A stretch of 58,278 nucleotides of DNA from Candidatus Reconcilbacillus cellulovorans (GTDB taxonomy: Bacteria; Bacillota; Bacilli; Paenibacillales; Reconciliibacillaceae), in contig MOXJ01000017.1 in assembly GCA_002507565.1 (NCBI GenBank), forward strand, positions 1-58,278. Reading direction: 5' to 3'. Position 1 is the stretch's first letter. Each line of letters opens with the position of its first letter. The position numbers and the translations under genes are program-made. The notes under the pieces are model-generated. The model did not search any database, was not told the origin of the DNA, and worked only from the letters and a program-made list of their open reading frames with translations. Positions 51,119-58,278 of the stretch are shown here, one piece after another.

Positions 51119-52264
51119 CTAAAGCCGGGAAACGAATTTTCCGATCCGATCGAGCGCCTGTTCCAGCTGTTCGGGCGGGCAAGCGCACGACAGCCGGACG
51201 TACCCTTCGCCGATCGGCGAAAACGCGTTTCCAGGCACGATGCCGACTTTTTCTTCTTCCAAAAGGCGGACGGCGAACGTTTCCGACGGCAAGCCGAACG
51301 GGAGAATCGAAGGAAAGAGATAAAACGTCGCTTCCGGTTCGACGACGTCGAAGCCGAAGGCGCGCAGGCGCCGACATGCGTAGGCCGCGCGTCTGGCGTA
51401 TTCTTCGCGCATCGGCGCGGCGTCGTCGAATCCGTTCGTCAGCGCTTCGATCGCCGCATACTGGCTGACGGTCGGCGCACAGGTGACGGCGTACTGGTGC
51501 ATTTTCAACATCTGGCGGATGAGTCCTTCCGGCGCGAAAACAAATCCGATGCGAAAGCCGGTCATCGCGTGCGATTTGGACAGCCCGTTGACGACGACGG
51601 TTTTGTCGCGCATGCCGGGAAGGGACGCCATGGAAACGTGCTCTTTGTAAAAGACGAGTTCACTGTAGATTTCGTCGGAGACGACGAAAAGGTTTATGTC
51701 GCGGAGCAGGTTCGCGATGTTTTCTAGTTCGCGGCGGTCCATCGTCTGTCCGGTCGGGTTGGACGGATAGGGAAGGACGACGCACCGCGTCCGCGGGGTC
51801 AAATGCCGTTCGAGATGTTCGGCGGTCAGCTTGAAGCCGGTCGAACGCGTGTCGACGAAAACGGGGACTGCCCCGCATAACCGGACGACGGGCTCGTAGC
51901 CGGGATAGACGGGGGCGGGCAGTACGACCTCGTCGCCGTCGCGCAGAAGGGTGCGGAACGTCAGGTCGATCGCTTCCGCGGCGCCGACGGTGACGATCGT
52001 TTCTTCGGGGCGGTAGTCGAGGCCGTATTTGCGATTGACGAAGTGGCAGGCGGCTTCACGGAGTTCCGGCACACCGGCGTTGGGCGTGTAGCCGGTTTTT
52101 CCTGTGTCGAGCGCGCGTTTGGCGGCTTCGATGATATGGCCGGGCGTCGGGAAATCCGGCTGGCCGATTGCGAGGGATAGTGCGCCTGGTGTCTGAGCGA
52201 TACGTTCGGCCATTTTCCGGATGCCGGAGATGTCGATGTCGTTCAGGCGCGGATGGACGTTCAT
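51119..52264 (-). CDS. patA: N-acetyl-LL-diaminopimelate aminotransferase PatA-type
   Basis: 381 residues, class I/II PLP aminotransferase. PLP lysine in SKSHAMTGFRIGF, with YPGYEPVVRLCGA and SNPTGQTMDRRELE. Fits PatA, which transaminates the N-acetylated intermediate between DapH and DapL. It is convergent with dapL, 6 bp apart, so the three acetyl-branch genes lie together. ATG 52264-52262 has AAAGGAG upstream; TATAAT at 52295-52290 (minus strand) is a possible -10. Confidence 0.85.
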   Translation of the reverse strand: MNVHPRLNDIDISGIRKMAERIAQTPGALSLAIGQPDFPTPGHIIEAAKRALDTGKTGYTPNAGVPELREAACHFVNRKYGLDYRPEETIVTVGAAEAIDLTFRTLLRDGDEVVLPAPVYPGYEPVVRLCGAVPVFVDTRSTGFKLTAEHLERHLTPRTRCVVLPYPSNPTGQTMDRRELENIANLLRDINLFVVSDEIYSELVFYKEHVSMASLPGMRDKTVVVNGLSKSHAMTGFRIGFVFAPEGLIRQMLKMHQYAVTCAPTVSQYAAIEALTNGFDDAAPMREEYARRAAYACRRLRAFGFDVVEPEATFYLFPSILPFGLPSETFAVRLLEEEKVGIVPGNAFSPIGEGYVRLSCACPPEQLEQALDRIGKFVSRL

Positions 52265-52471
52265 CGGTTTATCGCTCCTTTCGGGTTCTATTATACCGCG
52301 CATACCGCATTCCCGCATTTTTGGCTTTTGACTTTTATCCCCGCGGCTCAGGAAGCGAGTGCTGCTCGGAGCGGCAGCGGACCGTGAACGCTCTTGCTTT
52401 CCGAACAAATGTTTGGTATTCTTCGGGTATAAGGTTTTTGCGGGTCTGGCGTCAAGGGGGCTGTACAGAAA

Positions 52472-53521
52472 ATGGCCGGCGCAGCTGTTTTTTTCGGAGA
52501 CGTTTATCGGCTCGATCCTCTATCGTTTGCCGAACGTTTTTCCACCGAGAATGATTGCGTCGTGTGGATTTGTCGATGCCGTTGGCCGGACGGGTTTCGA
52601 TGCCCGCGTTGCGGCCACCGAGCCGCCTACGAAGTGAGGACGCGCCGCTTGCCGCTGTTCGAATGCAGACATTGCCGCCGTCAGACTTCGCCGATTGCCG
52701 GAACCGTGTTTGAGGGAAGCCGGACGGATCTGCGAAAATGGTTTTGGGCCGCGTTCTGGATGACGCGTGACGGCGGCATCACTGCGCGTCGGCTCGCCGA
52801 AAAGATCGGCGTCACGTACAAGACGGCCTGGACGATCCTTCACAAATTGCGCCGAGTAATGACGGCGGCGGACGCTGACCGGAAACTAGCGGGCCGAGTT
52901 CGGTTGTTCGACGGCGAATATCGTCCGCACGGATACCGGCGAAGCGGCTGTCGTCCCGCCGGGTATCGGCGGGACGAGTGCGGCACGCGAGACGGCGGAC
53001 CTGTATGCCGGGCGGTCGACGGACGAGTACCGTCCGCAGGATACGAGCCGAAGGCGGCGCGTGTGTTGATCGGCTGGTCGGATGACGGTACGGGAAAACC
53101 AGTACAGTTCAAGCTGAAGGAAATCGGCAAAACCCCTTTCGATCCGCAATGGATTACAAATCCTGAGAAAGAAATGTTCATATCTCGTCACGTCGAAAAC
53201 GGAGCGTCGCTCGACATCCGGGTGGGACGTTATTTGTCCTCCAAGAAAAAAGAAGGATGGCTATGGTGGGAAGCGGCGCGGGAATGGCTGCGCCGGACGT
53301 TCGGCGGCATCGGCGAGAAGCACCGGCAGGCGTACTGGGAGGAGTTTGCCTATCGGTTGAACGCAACTTGTGAAGGAAAGGAGCCGTTTGAGGAATTGAT
53401 CCGGATCGGCGTACGGATCAGGCGGACCGTTTATCGCGAATTGGTCCGGTTTGGCGCCCCGGGGAAAGTGGAAATGAATACCATCGAGTTATCCGCGGAT
53501 CGGCGGACCGCGACGGCATAG
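52472..53521 (+). CDS. IS1595-like zinc-ribbon protein lacking a complete transposase core
   Basis: 349 residues. N-terminal zinc ribbon with CPRCGH (Cys44, Cys47) and CRHC (Cys65, Cys68), helix-turn-helix (KIGVTYKTAWTILHKLRRVM) and a C-terminal part like IS1595 transposases (EAAREWLRRTFGGI, KHRQAYWEEFAYRLN). The middle, where the ISXO2-type DDE/DDN catalytic residues should stand, is odd: LFDGEYRPHG replaces the usual D-E-T-Y start, followed by Arg/Gly-rich sequence, and the later Asp and Asn motifs are not recognisable. No flanking inverted repeats or target duplication were found. It may be a decayed or a domesticated transposase. AAGGGGG lies before ATG 52472. Confidence 0.6.
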   Translation: MAGAAVFFGDVYRLDPLSFAERFSTENDCVVWICRCRWPDGFRCPRCGHRAAYEVRTRRLPLFECRHCRRQTSPIAGTVFEGSRTDLRKWFWAAFWMTRDGGITARRLAEKIGVTYKTAWTILHKLRRVMTAADADRKLAGRVRLFDGEYRPHGYRRSGCRPAGYRRDECGTRDGGPVCRAVDGRVPSAGYEPKAARVLIGWSDDGTGKPVQFKLKEIGKTPFDPQWITNPEKEMFISRHVENGASLDIRVGRYLSSKKKEGWLWWEAAREWLRRTFGGIGEKHRQAYWEEFAYRLNATCEGKEPFEELIRIGVRIRRTVYRELVRFGAPGKVEMNTIELSADRRTATA

Positions 53522-53602
53522 ATCATGCTTTTTTCCTGAGCTGATGGGATACCGATGCATCATTTGCGTTTTGCAGAAGGACCAAACGGGCGAAGGCGGC
53601 GC

Positions 53603-53631
53603 TTGACGATTTTTTGCGGAAAAAGTATAAT
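53603..53631 (+). promoter_or_regulatory. Promoter of hisS-aspS
   Basis: TTGACG (53603-53608), 17-nt spacer, perfect TATAAT (53626-53631). The leader before hisS is only about 25 nt, so no T-box fits. Confidence 0.85.
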
Positions 53632-53660
53632 CCGTGCAGACCGTAAGGAGGACCGACGGC

Positions 53661-54947
53661 ATGCGGTTTCAGAAACCGAAAGGCACCCAAGACTTATTGC
53701 CGGGAAAAGTGGAGATATGGCAGTTCCTCGAGGCTAAGGCGCACGAACTATGCCGTCGTTTCAATTACCGCGAAATCCGCACGCCGATCTTCGAAATGAC
53801 GGAGCTGTTCCTGCGCAGCGTCGGCGAGACGACCGACATCGTGGAAAAGGAAATGTACACGTTTCGCGACAAAGCGGACCGAAGCATGACGCTCCGCCCC
53901 GAAGGGACGGCGGGGGCGGTTCGGGCGTACGTGGAAAACAAGCTGTTCGCCTCCGTCGACCTGGTCAAACTTTATTACATCGGGCCGATGTTTCGATACG
54001 AACGGCCGCAGGCGGGGCGTTACCGCCAGTTTCACCAGTTCGGCGTCGAGGCGATCGGTTCGGACGACCCGGCGCTAGACGCCGAGGTCATCGCGATGGG
54101 TTACCGTTTTTACCGGGAAGTCGGACTGAACGACGTCCGCGTCGAAATCAACTCGATCGGGAACGCGGCGTCGAGAGCGTCCTACCGCAAGCGTCTAGAG
54201 GACTTTTTGGCGCCGAAACTGCCGTCGCTCTGTCCGGACTGCCAAAAACGATTCCTTCGCAATCCCTTGCGCGTGCTGGACTGCAAAAAAGACGTCGAGC
54301 TGTTGCAAGACGTTCCGTCGATTTTGGATTCGCTTGATGAGCCGTCCCGCCGTCGGTTCGACGAAGTGCGCGCCTATCTGGACGAGCTTGCCGTTCCGTA
54401 TGCTGTCAATTGCCGGCTCGTCCGAGGGCTTGACTATTATACCCATACGGCTTTCGAATATAAAGCGGGCGGCATCGGCGCCGCGGCCGACGCGGTCGGA
54501 GGCGGAGGACGCTACGACGGGCTCGTCGCGGAAATCGGCGGGGAAGACCGCCCCGCGGTCGGATTCGGCATCGGCCTCGAACGCGTGGTCGCGTTGCTCG
54601 AAACCCGCAACGTCGACGTTCCGGTCGACCGTTTTCCCGACGTCTACCTGATCGCCGTAGGAGAACAAGCCTCCCGCAAGCTGGTTTCGCTGCTGGACGC
54701 GGCCCGGGCGGCCGGCCTGTCCGCCGACCGCGACTACATGGGCCGCAGCCTGAAGGCTCAGCTGAAGGCGGCGGACCGTTCCGGCGCCAAAATCGCAGCC
54801 GTTCTCGGCGAGGACGAACTCGACCGGCGGCAAATCCAGCTGAAAATTTTGGCGACCGGCGAACAGTACGCCGTCAGCCTGGATCGATGGATCGACGAGA
54901 TCAAGAACCGGTTGAGCCGACTCGAACATCCGGAGGAAGGACGATGA
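53661..54947 (+). CDS. hisS: Histidyl-tRNA synthetase
   Basis: 428 residues, class II: motif 1 near [11 protein letters not shown], motif 2 [20 protein letters not shown], the histidine loop [14 protein letters not shown] and motif 3 [13 protein letters not shown] 53661 has AAGGAGG upstream; a longer in-frame GTG version starts inside the promoter. It overlaps aspS by ATGA. Confidence 0.98.
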   Translation: MRFQKPKGTQDLLPGKVEIWQFLEAKAHELCRRFNYREIRTPIFEMTELFLRSVGETTDIVEKEMYTFRDKADRSMTLRPEGTAGAVRAYVENKLFASVDLVKLYYIGPMFRYERPQAGRYRQFHQFGVEAIGSDDPALDAEVIAMGYRFYREVGLNDVRVEINSIGNAASRASYRKRLEDFLAPKLPSLCPDCQKRFLRNPLRVLDCKKDVELLQDVPSILDSLDEPSRRRFDEVRAYLDELAVPYAVNCRLVRGLDYYTHTAFEYKAGGIGAAADAVGGGGRYDGLVAEIGGEDRPAVGFGIGLERVVALLETRNVDVPVDRFPDVYLIAVGEQASRKLVSLLDAARAAGLSADRDYMGRSLKAQLKAADRSGAKIAAVLGEDELDRRQIQLKILATGEQYAVSLDRWIDEIKNRLSRLEHPEEGR

Positions 54948-56740
54948 CCATGATGCGGAGAACCGATCATTGCGGCACCCTGACCAAAGCGGACGTTGGA
55001 AGGGAGGTTGTCCTGAACGGCTGGGTGCAACGACGGCGCGACCTCGGCGGCGTTCAGTTCGTCGACCTTCGCGATCGAAGCGGCATCGTTCAACTCGTGT
55101 TCAATCCTGAATTTTCCAAGAGCGCTCACGAGCTCGCCGAACGCATCCGCAACGAATATGTCGTCGCCGTCAGAGGCACGGTCGTTGAACGCGATCCCGA
55201 AACCTACAACCCGAACATCGAGACCGGCGAAATCGAAGTTCGCGTCGTCGAACTCGAGATTTTGAACACAGCCAAAACGCCGCCGTTTCCGATCGAGGAC
55301 GACATCGACGTCGATGAGTCGGTCCGTTTGAAATATCGTTATCTCGATCTGCGCCGCCCTGAAATGCAGCGGACGCTCATGATCCGCGCCAAGGCGGCGA
55401 ACATGATTCGCCGTTTTCTCGACGACCATGGGTTCGTAGAAATCGAAACCCCGATTTTGACCAAAAGCACGCCGGAAGGCGCGCGCGACTACCTCGTGCC
55501 GAGCCGACTGAGTCCGGGCGAATTTTTCGCGTTGCCGCAATCGCCGCAAATCTACAAACAACTGCTTATGGTCGCCGGGTTCGAGCGGTATTACCAAATC
55601 GCCCGTTGTTTCCGCGACGAAGACTTGCGGGCGGACCGGCAGCCGGAATTCACCCAGATCGACATCGAGACGAGCTTTATGACCCAAGACGAACTGCTCG
55701 GCCTGACGGAAAACATGGTTGCCGCATTGTTCCGTGATCTCGCCGGCATCGAAGTGCCGACGCCCTTTCCGCGGCTGACTTACCAGCAGGCGATGGATCG
55801 CTACGGCACAGACAAGCCGGACTTGCGCTTCGGCCTCGAACTCGTCACCGTCACCGACATTGTCGGCGACAGCGACGTCAACGTGTTTCGAACCGTCGTC
55901 CGAAACGGCGGCATCGTCAAGGCGCTTAACATCAAGGGAGGAGCGGATTGGAGCCGCAAAGAGCTGGACGACCTTCAGCCGTTCGCCGTCCGTTACGGCG
56001 GCAAGGGATTGGCGTGGATCGTGATCCGCGACGGCGAATGGCGCGGGCCGATCGTCAAGTTTTTCAAGGAAGCGGAAATCGCCGCCCTGGCCGACCGTCT
56101 CGGCGCCGAAGAGGGCGACCTGCTCGTCTTTTCCGCGGACCGGCCGAAAGTCGTGTACGACGTGCTCGGCGCGCTGCGCCTCAAGGTCGGCCGGGATCGC
56201 GGCCTGATCGACGAAGGGGCGTATAAATTCGCGTGGATCGTCGATTTTCCGCTTCTGGAATACGACGAGGAAGAACGCCGTTTCGTCGCCGTCCACCATC
56301 CGTTCACGCGGCCGAAAGACGAAGATCTGCCGCTGTTCGACCTCGACCCGGCCAAAATCCGGGCCCAGGCTTACGACCTCGTCCTGAACGGCTACGAAAT
56401 CGGCGGAGGCTCGATGCGCATTTACCGCCGCGACGTCCAGGAAAAAATGTTCGCCGCGCTCGGCTTTACGCCGGAACAGGCGCGCGAGAAATTCGGGTTC
56501 CTGCTCGAGGCGTTCGAATACGGGACACCGCCGCACGGAGGCATCGCGCTCGGCTTCGACCGTCTCGTGATGCTTTTGACCGGACGCCCGAACCTGCGGG
56601 AGACGATCGCGTTCCCGAAAACGGCCAACGCCACCGATCCGATGATGGGTGCGCCTTCTCCCGTCGACAGCCGACAGCTTGAGGAGCTGTCGATCCGCGT
56701 CGCCGTTCCGCAGCCGACCGACGGCGCCAAGCGGAGATGA
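54944..56740 (+). CDS. aspS: Aspartyl-tRNA synthetase
   Basis: 598 residues, bacterial type: OB anticodon-binding domain (1-110), class II core with [22 protein letters not shown] insertion domain (about 290-420) and motif 3 [13 protein letters not shown]. Charges tRNA-Asp. GGAGG lies 7 nt before ATG 54944. Confidence 0.98.
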   Translation: MTMMRRTDHCGTLTKADVGREVVLNGWVQRRRDLGGVQFVDLRDRSGIVQLVFNPEFSKSAHELAERIRNEYVVAVRGTVVERDPETYNPNIETGEIEVRVVELEILNTAKTPPFPIEDDIDVDESVRLKYRYLDLRRPEMQRTLMIRAKAANMIRRFLDDHGFVEIETPILTKSTPEGARDYLVPSRLSPGEFFALPQSPQIYKQLLMVAGFERYYQIARCFRDEDLRADRQPEFTQIDIETSFMTQDELLGLTENMVAALFRDLAGIEVPTPFPRLTYQQAMDRYGTDKPDLRFGLELVTVTDIVGDSDVNVFRTVVRNGGIVKALNIKGGADWSRKELDDLQPFAVRYGGKGLAWIVIRDGEWRGPIVKFFKEAEIAALADRLGAEEGDLLVFSADRPKVVYDVLGALRLKVGRDRGLIDEGAYKFAWIVDFPLLEYDEEERRFVAVHHPFTRPKDEDLPLFDLDPAKIRAQAYDLVLNGYEIGGGSMRIYRRDVQEKMFAALGFTPEQAREKFGFLLEAFEYGTPPHGGIALGFDRLVMLLTGRPNLRETIAFPKTANATDPMMGAPSPVDSRQLEELSIRVAVPQPTDGAKRR

Positions 56741-56747
56741 TCGAATC

Positions 56748-57947
56748 ATGGACCTGTTCGAGTACGCCGCGTCCGCGTCGGCCGAAAACCGGACGCTCGC
56801 CGACCGGATGCGGCCGCGCACGCTGGACGAGTTCATCGGCCAGGAACATTTGCTCGCGCCGGGCAAGCCGCTCCGCCGTGCGATCGAAACGGACCGCATC
56901 GGCTCCATGTTGCTCTACGGTCCGCCCGGCTGCGGCAAAACATCGCTCGCCCACATCATCGCCAACCGGACGAAAGCCGAATTCGTCCGGCTGAACGCGG
57001 TCGACGCCTCGGTCAAAGACGTCCGCTCCGTCATCGATCGCGCGAGGGAAAACCTTGCGATGTACGGGAGGCGGACCATTCTTTTTCTCGACGAAGTGCA
57101 TCGCTTCAACACAGCCCAGCAAGACGCCCTGTTATCGGCGGTCGAGCGAGGAGACGTCGTTCTGATCGGCGCGACGACCGAAAATCCGTTCCATCACGTG
57201 AACGGGGCGCTTCTGTCGCGCGTGACGCTGTACAAGATGGAACGCCTTGAGAAGCGCCACGTGCTCACGGCGCTGAAGCGTGCGCTCGAAGACCGCGAGC
57301 GCGGGTTCGGCGCCCTTAAACTTGAAGTCGACGAAGAAGCGCTCGACGTTCTGGCGACGGCTTCCGGCGGCGATATCCGCCGCGCGCTCAACGCGCTCGA
57401 ACTGGCGGCGGCGACATCCCCGCGCATCACGCGGGACGTCGCGGCCGAAGCGATTCGCGAACCGAATCCGAAAGCGGACAAGTCGACCCAGTACGACGTG
57501 TTGTCCGCTTTCCACAAAAGCGTGCGCGGCTCCAGCGAGGCCGCCCTGTTCTGGTTTTTGTACGGCGTCGAGCGGCTCGGCATGGATCCGCGCGTCTTCT
57601 TGCGCAGGCTGATGGCCGCGGCGAGCGAAGACATCGGCCTTGCCGACCCGCAGGCGATGGTACAGGCGGCGACGGCGGCTGCCGTTTACGACCGGATCGG
57701 CTGGCCGGAAGCCAAATACGCCGCCGCCCAGGCGATTCTTTATGCCGTCCGCGCTCCGAAATCGAATGAAGTAGCGCTGGCGATCGAACGGCAATACGAA
57801 GCGATCTCCCGCCGCCCCTCGGTCGAAGTTCCACTCCATTTGCGCGACACCCATTACGCCGGCGCCAGACGGCTCGGCCACGTCGGCTACAAATACCCGC
57901 ACGATTACCCCGGCCATTTTGTGGAACAACAGTACGAACCCGATTGA
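56748..57947 (+). CDS. rarA: Replication-associated recombination ATPase RarA (MgsA)
   Basis: 399 residues. Walker A GPPGCGKTS, Walker B LFLDEVHRF, sensor GATTENPFHHVN, and the C-terminal tetramerisation part (SEDIGLADPQAM, YPHDYPGHFVEQQY). Acts at stalled forks. ATG 56748 follows aspS by 7 nt; no ribosome site of note, so coupling is likely. Confidence 0.97.
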   Translation: MDLFEYAASASAENRTLADRMRPRTLDEFIGQEHLLAPGKPLRRAIETDRIGSMLLYGPPGCGKTSLAHIIANRTKAEFVRLNAVDASVKDVRSVIDRARENLAMYGRRTILFLDEVHRFNTAQQDALLSAVERGDVVLIGATTENPFHHVNGALLSRVTLYKMERLEKRHVLTALKRALEDRERGFGALKLEVDEEALDVLATASGGDIRRALNALELAAATSPRITRDVAAEAIREPNPKADKSTQYDVLSAFHKSVRGSSEAALFWFLYGVERLGMDPRVFLRRLMAAASEDIGLADPQAMVQAATAAAVYDRIGWPEAKYAAAQAILYAVRAPKSNEVALAIERQYEAISRRPSVEVPLHLRDTHYAGARRLGHVGYKYPHDYPGHFVEQQYEPD

Positions 57948-57973
57948 CAAAATCCACCTCTCTGCGGAATAAT
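57944..57973 (+). promoter_or_regulatory. Strong promoter before the last ORF
   Basis: Perfect TTGACA (57944-57949), 18-nt spacer, AATAAT (57968-57973). The -35 box overlaps the rarA stop. Confidence 0.7.
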
Positions 57974-58004
57974 GGAGTTAACCTACAAGAGCAGGGAGGT
58001 GGGG

Positions 58005-58202
58005 TTGTCCGTGCCGGTGCAGGGATTTCGCAGCTTGATTTTCGAAACGGGCCGGTCGGCCCGTTCAGAGCGCCTCGTTTCGGCCGCGATCCGGCAGGTC
58101 GTGACCGTCGGCGGCCGCATCAGGCCGGAGGATGCGTTTCGAAGTTTGACGGATTTGCAGGCGGCGCTCTACGACGTTTTGGAAAAGGAGCCATTCCTGT
58201 AG
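58005..58202 (+). CDS. Short protein of unknown function with a repeat-derived end
   Basis: 65 residues from TTG 58005, with GGGAGG 5 nt upstream; ATG 57972 lies in the promoter's -10 and is unlikely. Sequence is helical, Arg-rich, ending ALYDVLEKEPFL. I recognise no family. The final six or so codons and the stop lie inside the 96-bp repeat, so the gene has probably been cut by the element and its native C-terminus lies elsewhere or is lost. Confidence 0.5.
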   Translation: MSVPVQGFRSLIFETGRSARSERLVSAAIRQVVTVGGRIRPEDAFRSLTDLQAALYDVLEKEPFL

Positions 58203-58278
58203 TGAATGAATTTGCGGTTTGAAAAGAAAGAGCGCCTCCTGTATGCTGGGTCTTGGAATGTAACACACTCACTGCCCT
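58183..58278. repeat. Right copy of 96-bp inverted repeat
   Basis: Reverse complement of 4-99, 95/96 identical, running to the window's last base. The sequence between it and rarA is unique. From ATG 58206 an open frame (begins MNLRFEKKERLLYAG) runs to the edge. The AAAGGAG near the boundary is 15 nt from this ATG, too far for a good ribosome site. The element's remainder is beyond the window. Confidence 0.85.

Noticed and set aside
52900-53060. Frameshift in the middle of the IS1595-like gene
   Set aside because: The other two frames give no better match to a transposase core, so the single frame is kept.

Overview
The window is a GC-rich (roughly 60-65 % by eye) stretch of chromosome from an endospore-forming Firmicute. 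The sporulation set (Spo0B, SpoIVFA/SpoIVFB, SafA, BofC, a SpoIID-type protein, SpoVB), MreBCD/MinCD/RodA, HemZ, acetyl-branch DAP genes and a RuvC-RuvA-RuvB order point to a Paenibacillaceae-like member of Bacillales. This placement is inferred from gene content and order only. I saw no rRNA, tRNA or CRISPR array.

Layout. 1-1.2 kb: a visibly AT-richer accessory patch with a double-glycine-leader bacteriocin and a small membrane protein (candidate immunity) in one operon, bounded on the left by a 96-bp repeat, then a frameshifted alpha/beta-hydrolase relic. 1.4-7.5 kb: secreted beta-rich protein, SPOR membrane protein, MFS transporter, CE7 acetyl esterase, DUF4321 protein. 7.5-19 kb: cell shape, division and sporulation block (maf, radC, mreBCD, minCD, rodA, spoIVFA-FB, rplU-prp-rpmA, spo0B-obgE). 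19-24.4 kb: hom-thrC-thrB-pheA-ilvE amino-acid operon. 24.5-34.3 kb: safA, bofC, a divergent ArsB/NhaD-type permease, then ruvCAB-spoIID-queA-tgt-yajC. 34.4-37.3 kb (minus strand): PAP2 enzyme, TIGR04086 protein, SpoVB flippase. 37.4-49.1 kb: comN, secDF, CDF-like protein, recJ, apt, polysaccharide deacetylase, relA, dtd, hemZ. 49.2-52.3 kb: dapH, dapL and convergent patA, the acetyl branch of diaminopimelate synthesis. 52.4-58.3 kb: an IS1595-type zinc-ribbon protein without a recognisable complete catalytic core, hisS-aspS, rarA, a short ORF, and the second copy of the 96-bp repeat.

How it fits together. Most genes are tightly packed, often with ATGA overlaps, and strong sigma-A-like promoters stand before mreB, rplU, hom, secDF, relA, hisS and the last ORF. 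The genes link envelope growth (Mre/Rod/SpoVB/DAP), spore control (Spo0B phosphorelay, SpoIVF and BofC around pro-sigma-K), translation (L21/L27 with its protease Prp, Obg, tRNA modification and synthetases) and repair (RuvABC, RecJ, RarA).

The least ordinary parts are the two ends. The 96-bp sequence occurs at both extremities in inverted orientation (95/96 identical) and diverges abruptly inward on both sides, so both ends of the window lie inside copies of one repeat, probably a mobile element. Next to the left copy sits the bacteriocin operon, the best candidate for an undescribed system here. Other points of interest are three genes whose best start is CTG, a CDF-family protein without the usual metal ligands, and the IS1595-derived protein.
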